Source: Methanosarcinales archaeon
GTDB lineage: Archaea; Halobacteriota; Syntropharchaeia; Alkanophagales; Methanospirareceae
DNA length: 7,554 nt
Assembly (NCBI GenBank): GCA_025464585.1
Contig: JAODGL010000043.1
Span: 1 to 7,554 of the forward strand
Reading direction: 5' to 3'
Below, piece by piece: positions 5,638-7,554 of this stretch. A model generated the notes under the pieces. That model did not search any database. It was not told where the DNA came from and was given only the letters and a program-made list of their open reading frames with translations. Positions within the stretch are counted from its first letter, which is position 1, and each line of letters opens with the position of its first letter. The position numbers and the translations under genes were made by a program.

Positions 5638-6366
5638 TCCCAAACGCGCAAGGAGAGGACTGCATATATAAAACACGGTTAACGTAACAATAACGAATGC
5701 TGGATAGACGAAGGATAGAGGGGAGAATTTATAAAAGAAGAACAGCATGAAAAAGACAATCCCTACTGGTATCACTATTCTCCCATCCCTCATATTTCTA
5801 TACCTTATCCTGCTGATCATAAGCCCCGCTAAAATACCCATTAAAGCAATCAGAGGGAAAGAATACGGGTAAAATGGAAGATGTAATTCGATAAATACGA
5901 GCATAAAAGAAGCTAAAAAAATCGCACTCCCTGTAATGGGAAATCCTTCAAAATCTTTTTGAAAGGAAGGCGTTGCGTTGAACCTCGCGAGCCTTAGCAT
6001 CCCGCTTATCATGTACGCACTGCAAAGAGCCAGCGTGACGTAAGCATAGCCATGTAAATACTCATTGAGAAACACGTAAGCAACAATTGCAGGTGCAACA
6101 CCAAAGGAGACCATATCAGCAAGAGAATCAAGATATTTACCTATGGGCGAGCTCTCCATATTTCTCGCTACCATGCCGTCTAATCCATCAACCACAGCAG
6201 CTACTAAAATCAATACCAGCGCATTTTTAATTGCTCTTTCATTTACTCCACTAAGCACAAGAAGTATAGCAGAGAAGCCGAATAATGCATTGAGGATAGA
6301 GAGCAAATCGGGCAGCTTTATTAGCTCTAAGATGCTCCCTGTATTTATATCGCTATATGTTCGCAT
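5629..6366 (-). CDS. pssA: CDP-alcohol phosphatidyltransferase, likely archaetidylserine synthase
   Basis: A 245-residue integral membrane enzyme that attaches serine to a CDP-activated diether lipid in archaeal phospholipid synthesis. The CDP-alcohol signature is intact: D60, D63-G64, A67-R68, G76, D80 and D84 (DGLDGMVARNMESSPIGKYL, then DSLAD). VSFGVAPA follows, which points to the serine branch rather than glycerol- or inositol-phosphate transferases. Hydrophobic segments at about 20-40, 47-60, 90-100, 107-125, 145-160, 170-185, 198-212 and 219-238 indicate about eight membrane spans. The ATG at 6366 overlaps the HD relic's end by 14 nt and lacks a good Shine-Dalgarno. No alternative ATG lies before the conserved LIKLPDLLSILNALFG, so the start is accepted. 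The C-terminus ends inside a TTTAGAG-type repeat. Confidence 0.92.
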   Translation of the reverse strand: MRTYSDINTGSILELIKLPDLLSILNALFGFSAILLVLSGVNERAIKNALVLILVAAVVDGLDGMVARNMESSPIGKYLDSLADMVSFGVAPAIVAYVFLNEYLHGYAYVTLALCSAYMISGMLRLARFNATPSFQKDFEGFPITGSAIFLASFMLVFIELHLPFYPYSFPLIALMGILAGLMISRIRYRNMRDGRIVIPVGIVFFMLFFFYKFSPLSFVYPAFVIVTLTVFYICSPLLARLGFI

Positions 6367-6748
6367 ATTCTTTTTTAGTTCTTTCCTTCTGTTTTCTGCC
6401 CAGATAAAAGAAACGGTCTAATCTCCCGCTGTAATCACTCCATACACCCTCTTTTCCCTTTGCCTCCTCTCTTTTCTGTATCTGCAAGAATTCATTGAGC
6501 TGAGAATCGAGTAAGTCGGCATAACATAGTGCTTCTGCTTCTGCAAACAATGGTTTCACCGGAGAGCCCCACTCACCGTAATTATGATGACTCAGGATGA
6601 GATGCAGCAATCTTAGTTCGAGTTCCTCCGGGAAACCTTTTATTCCTTTTATCTTTTCCTCTACCATTCGATAACCCAGAACGACATGGTCCACCAGCCC
6701 ACCCTCTTCTGTTACGTCTATCCGAACACAGTTGTACGGCTTGAGCTC
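6353..6748 (-). pseudogene. 5'-truncated YhaM-like HD-domain phosphohydrolase/exoribonuclease
   Basis: The frame encodes LKPYNCVRIDVTEEGGLVDH, VVLGYRMVEEKIKGIKGFPE, LRLLHLILSHHNYGEWGSPV and ALCYADLLDSQLNEF. This matches the second half of the HD domain of archaeal YhaM-like 3'-to-5' exoribonucleases. The late metal ligands (SHH and YAD) are kept. The OB-fold part and the first His plus the HD pair (LLHDIGK in relatives) are missing. A GTG at 6694 could start a 113-residue protein, but conserved-looking sequence continues upstream of it to about 6748, inside the 3' end of the preceding gene, and the frame is closed at 6791-6793. I judge it a relic, though a short product is possible. Its end overlaps pssA by 14 nt. 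Confidence 0.65.
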
Positions 6749-7290
6749 AGGTCCTCTTCCGAAAACGCCCTGTCTATTTTGAGGTTCACATCAAATGACC
6801 GGTTATAATCTCCTGTTTCTGCTTCTTCTTCGTATTCTTCCATAAGCCAGTTCTCGAAGTCTATACCCCATGTCTCACTTTCAGGGTCGAGTGCATCGTA
6901 GGATTCAAATCTGCGGATGTATCTCTGCGGACTTGCACATGCTTCGAGTATATCATCCAGTTGCCTCTTCTCGATTTTTCCCTCCTCGAAGAGGAATTTA
7001 AAGAATTTCTTGAATGCGACAAGAATAGCACGGACATCGCTCTTACTGCTGTTCAGCACCTTCCGGATATACCAGTTCCCGATATAGTTCTCGATGTCCC
7101 TACCAGAGGTATCTAAAAGGCTCTTATCCTCGTAATCCCTGAGATAGTGTGAGGCGAAGAACTCGATCTGACCGGCGTGTGCTGATGCGGTCTCTTCGCT
7201 TATCCCCTTCTCCAGCTTTAAATGCTTGTAAAACTGCTTTATTAATCGTTCCGTATTCGATTCTCTTCGTTTGTGTATCTTTACTTCCAT
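6718..7290 (-). CDS. Stand-alone integrase N-terminal (SAM-like, core-binding) domain protein
   Basis: A 190-residue protein. Residues 12-125 resemble the helical DNA-core-binding domain of tyrosine recombinases (XerC/D or phage integrase N-domain): RLIKQFYKHLKLEKGISEET, IEFFASHYL, DIENYIGNWYI, VRAILVAFKKFFKFLFEEGK. The catalytic domain with its R-H-R-Y residues is absent. Instead there is an acidic C-terminus (DFENWLMEEYEEEAETGDY). The last 15 or so residues (DLSSSRTTVFG) overlap the HD relic in another frame and may be non-native, added by the deletion that removed the HD gene's start. The ATG at 7290 fits the TATA box at 7320-7332. Possible roles are a DNA-binding accessory protein or a decayed recombinase; I cannot decide between them. 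It may be co-transcribed with the HD relic and pssA. Confidence 0.65.
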   Translation of the reverse strand: MEVKIHKRRESNTERLIKQFYKHLKLEKGISEETASAHAGQIEFFASHYLRDYEDKSLLDTSGRDIENYIGNWYIRKVLNSSKSDVRAILVAFKKFFKFLFEEGKIEKRQLDDILEACASPQRYIRRFESYDALDPESETWGIDFENWLMEEYEEEAETGDYNRSFDVNLKIDRAFSEEDLSSSRTTVFG

Positions 7291-7319
7291 ATTTTATTTC
7301 TCTCATATTATTAAACAGG

Positions 7320-7332
7320 AAAATATAAAAAG
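7320..7332 (-). promoter_or_regulatory. TATA box upstream of the integrase-domain gene
   Basis: Minus-strand CTTTTTATATTTT lies about 30-40 bases before the ATG at 7290, predicting a transcription start near 7301 and a leader of about 11 bases. This is typical archaeal spacing. It probably drives the integrase-domain gene and perhaps pssA. Confidence 0.55.
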
Positions 7333-7414
7333 ATTTAGCTCTACTGCCCGCAGGCACTTCTCTATCCGGATGCAATAAAATCGGTCTTCCGTTGACATCT
7401 ACTGCTAAAATTTT
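7331..7414 (-). other. Possible unidentified coding relic
   Basis: In the minus-strand frame open from about 7448, the stretch KILAVDVNGRPILLHPDREV followed by PAGSRAKS looks like real protein sequence, with mixed codons and no AT bias. After that it degrades into the AT-rich promoter region of the integrase-domain gene. There is no ATG at its start, and an isoleucine codon sits where MKILAVDV would begin. I do not recognise the family. It may be the 5' end of a lost gene or a chance open frame. Confidence 0.25.
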
Positions 7415-7443
7415 AATTTGTATTTGTAATAATTTTAACCACC

Positions 7444-7456
7444 AGATTTATATATG
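7444..7456 (+). promoter_or_regulatory. TATA-like box before the DUF1624-like gene
   Basis: GATTTATATATGC matches the archaeal TATA consensus on the + strand. It lies only about 11 bases before the best start codon at 7461. The usual TATA-to-start-site distance would place transcription initiation inside the gene, so it may not be the working promoter. Confidence 0.3.
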
Positions 7457-7460
7457 CAAT

Positions 7461-7554
7461 TTGGAGAAGCGATTTTGGGAAATTGATTTCCTGCGTGGAC
7501 TTGCGATAATCATGATGATTCTCTTCCATTTACTTTATGATCTAAACTATTTTG
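7461..7554 (+). CDS. DUF1624/HGSNAT-like membrane acyltransferase, N-terminus only
   Basis: The frame reads EKRFWEIDFLRGLAIIMMIL, then FHLLYDLNYF, and runs off the end of the window. R-x-WEIDFLRG-x-AI followed by a first membrane helix with FHLLYDLN is the hallmark N-terminus of the DUF1624 family, related to heparan-alpha-glucosaminide N-acetyltransferase. These are multi-span membrane proteins that transfer acyl groups to sugars at the cell surface; the archaeal members' substrate is unknown. The start is taken as TTG at 7461. No in-frame ATG precedes the motif, and the ATGs at 7512 and 7515 lie within the first membrane helix. The gene is divergent from the integrase-domain gene, with about 170 bases between them. 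Family identity is fairly secure; start and function are not. Confidence 0.7.
   Translation, partial: MEKRFWEIDFLRGLAIIMMILFHLLYDLNYF

Noticed and set aside
6353..6694. Treating the HD frame as an intact 113-residue gene from the GTG at 6694
   Set aside because: Family-like sequence continues upstream of the GTG and the first metal-binding residues are missing, so a truncated relic fits better.
1..7554. tRNA genes, rRNA, CRISPR arrays, complete insertion sequences
   Set aside because: No cloverleaf, no regularly spaced direct repeats and no transposase motifs were seen on either strand by eye. A tRNAscan-SE or CRISPR finder run was not possible.

Overview
The window looks like a moderately AT-rich euryarchaeal chromosome segment. 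The evidence is a set of archaea-specific genes: RNA polymerase subunit Rpo7 (RpoE), elongation factor Spt4, ribosomal proteins eS24 and eS31 (S24e/S27ae), an archaeal-type PEP synthase, and an archaetidyl/phosphatidylserine synthase. Candidate promoters carry archaeal TATA boxes. The group II intron, the CARDB-type surface protein and the PF01637-type archaeal ATPase relics suggest a genome rich in mobile and accessory DNA, such as Methanosarcinia or ANME-1-like lineages. That placement is an inference.

Layout. Positions 1-87 are the 3' end (domains V and VI) of a group II intron on the + strand. A perfect hairpin and a degenerate TTTAGAG repeat follow. Positions 154-1070 (+) hold eroded genes: a CARDB surface-protein fragment, the C-terminus of another surface-like protein in a different frame, and a hisF that has lost its middle and its end. 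From 1071 to 7290 everything runs on the minus strand. Read in the transcription direction, the order is: a stand-alone integrase N-domain protein (7290-6718), a 5'-truncated YhaM-like HD relic (6748-6353), pssA (6366-5629), a promoter region, then ppsA, rpoE and spt4 (5508-2316). After these come an archaeal ATPase relic (2274-1755), a 127-bp imperfect palindrome resembling a MITE, and a separately promoted rps24e-rps27ae pair (1578-1071). At 7461-7554 (+) the start of a DUF1624/HGSNAT-like membrane acyltransferase runs off the window.

How the genes work together. rpoE-spt4-rps24e-rps27ae is a conserved archaeal transcription/translation cluster. Here it is fused upstream to the gluconeogenic ppsA by a 26-nt overlap. 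It is split in the middle by an ATPase relic and the palindrome, in the place where many euryarchaea carry the dephospho-CoA kinase (DUF359) gene. The housekeeping genes are intact.

The most notable signal is the pattern of decay around them. hisF, the ATPase, the surface proteins and the HD gene are all damaged by internal or terminal deletions, with conserved blocks joined abruptly. I saw no in-frame nonsense mutation inside a conserved block. I did not find a convincing new defence or metabolic system. The palindromic element, the deletion-type erosion and the catalytic-domain-less recombinase are the best leads.
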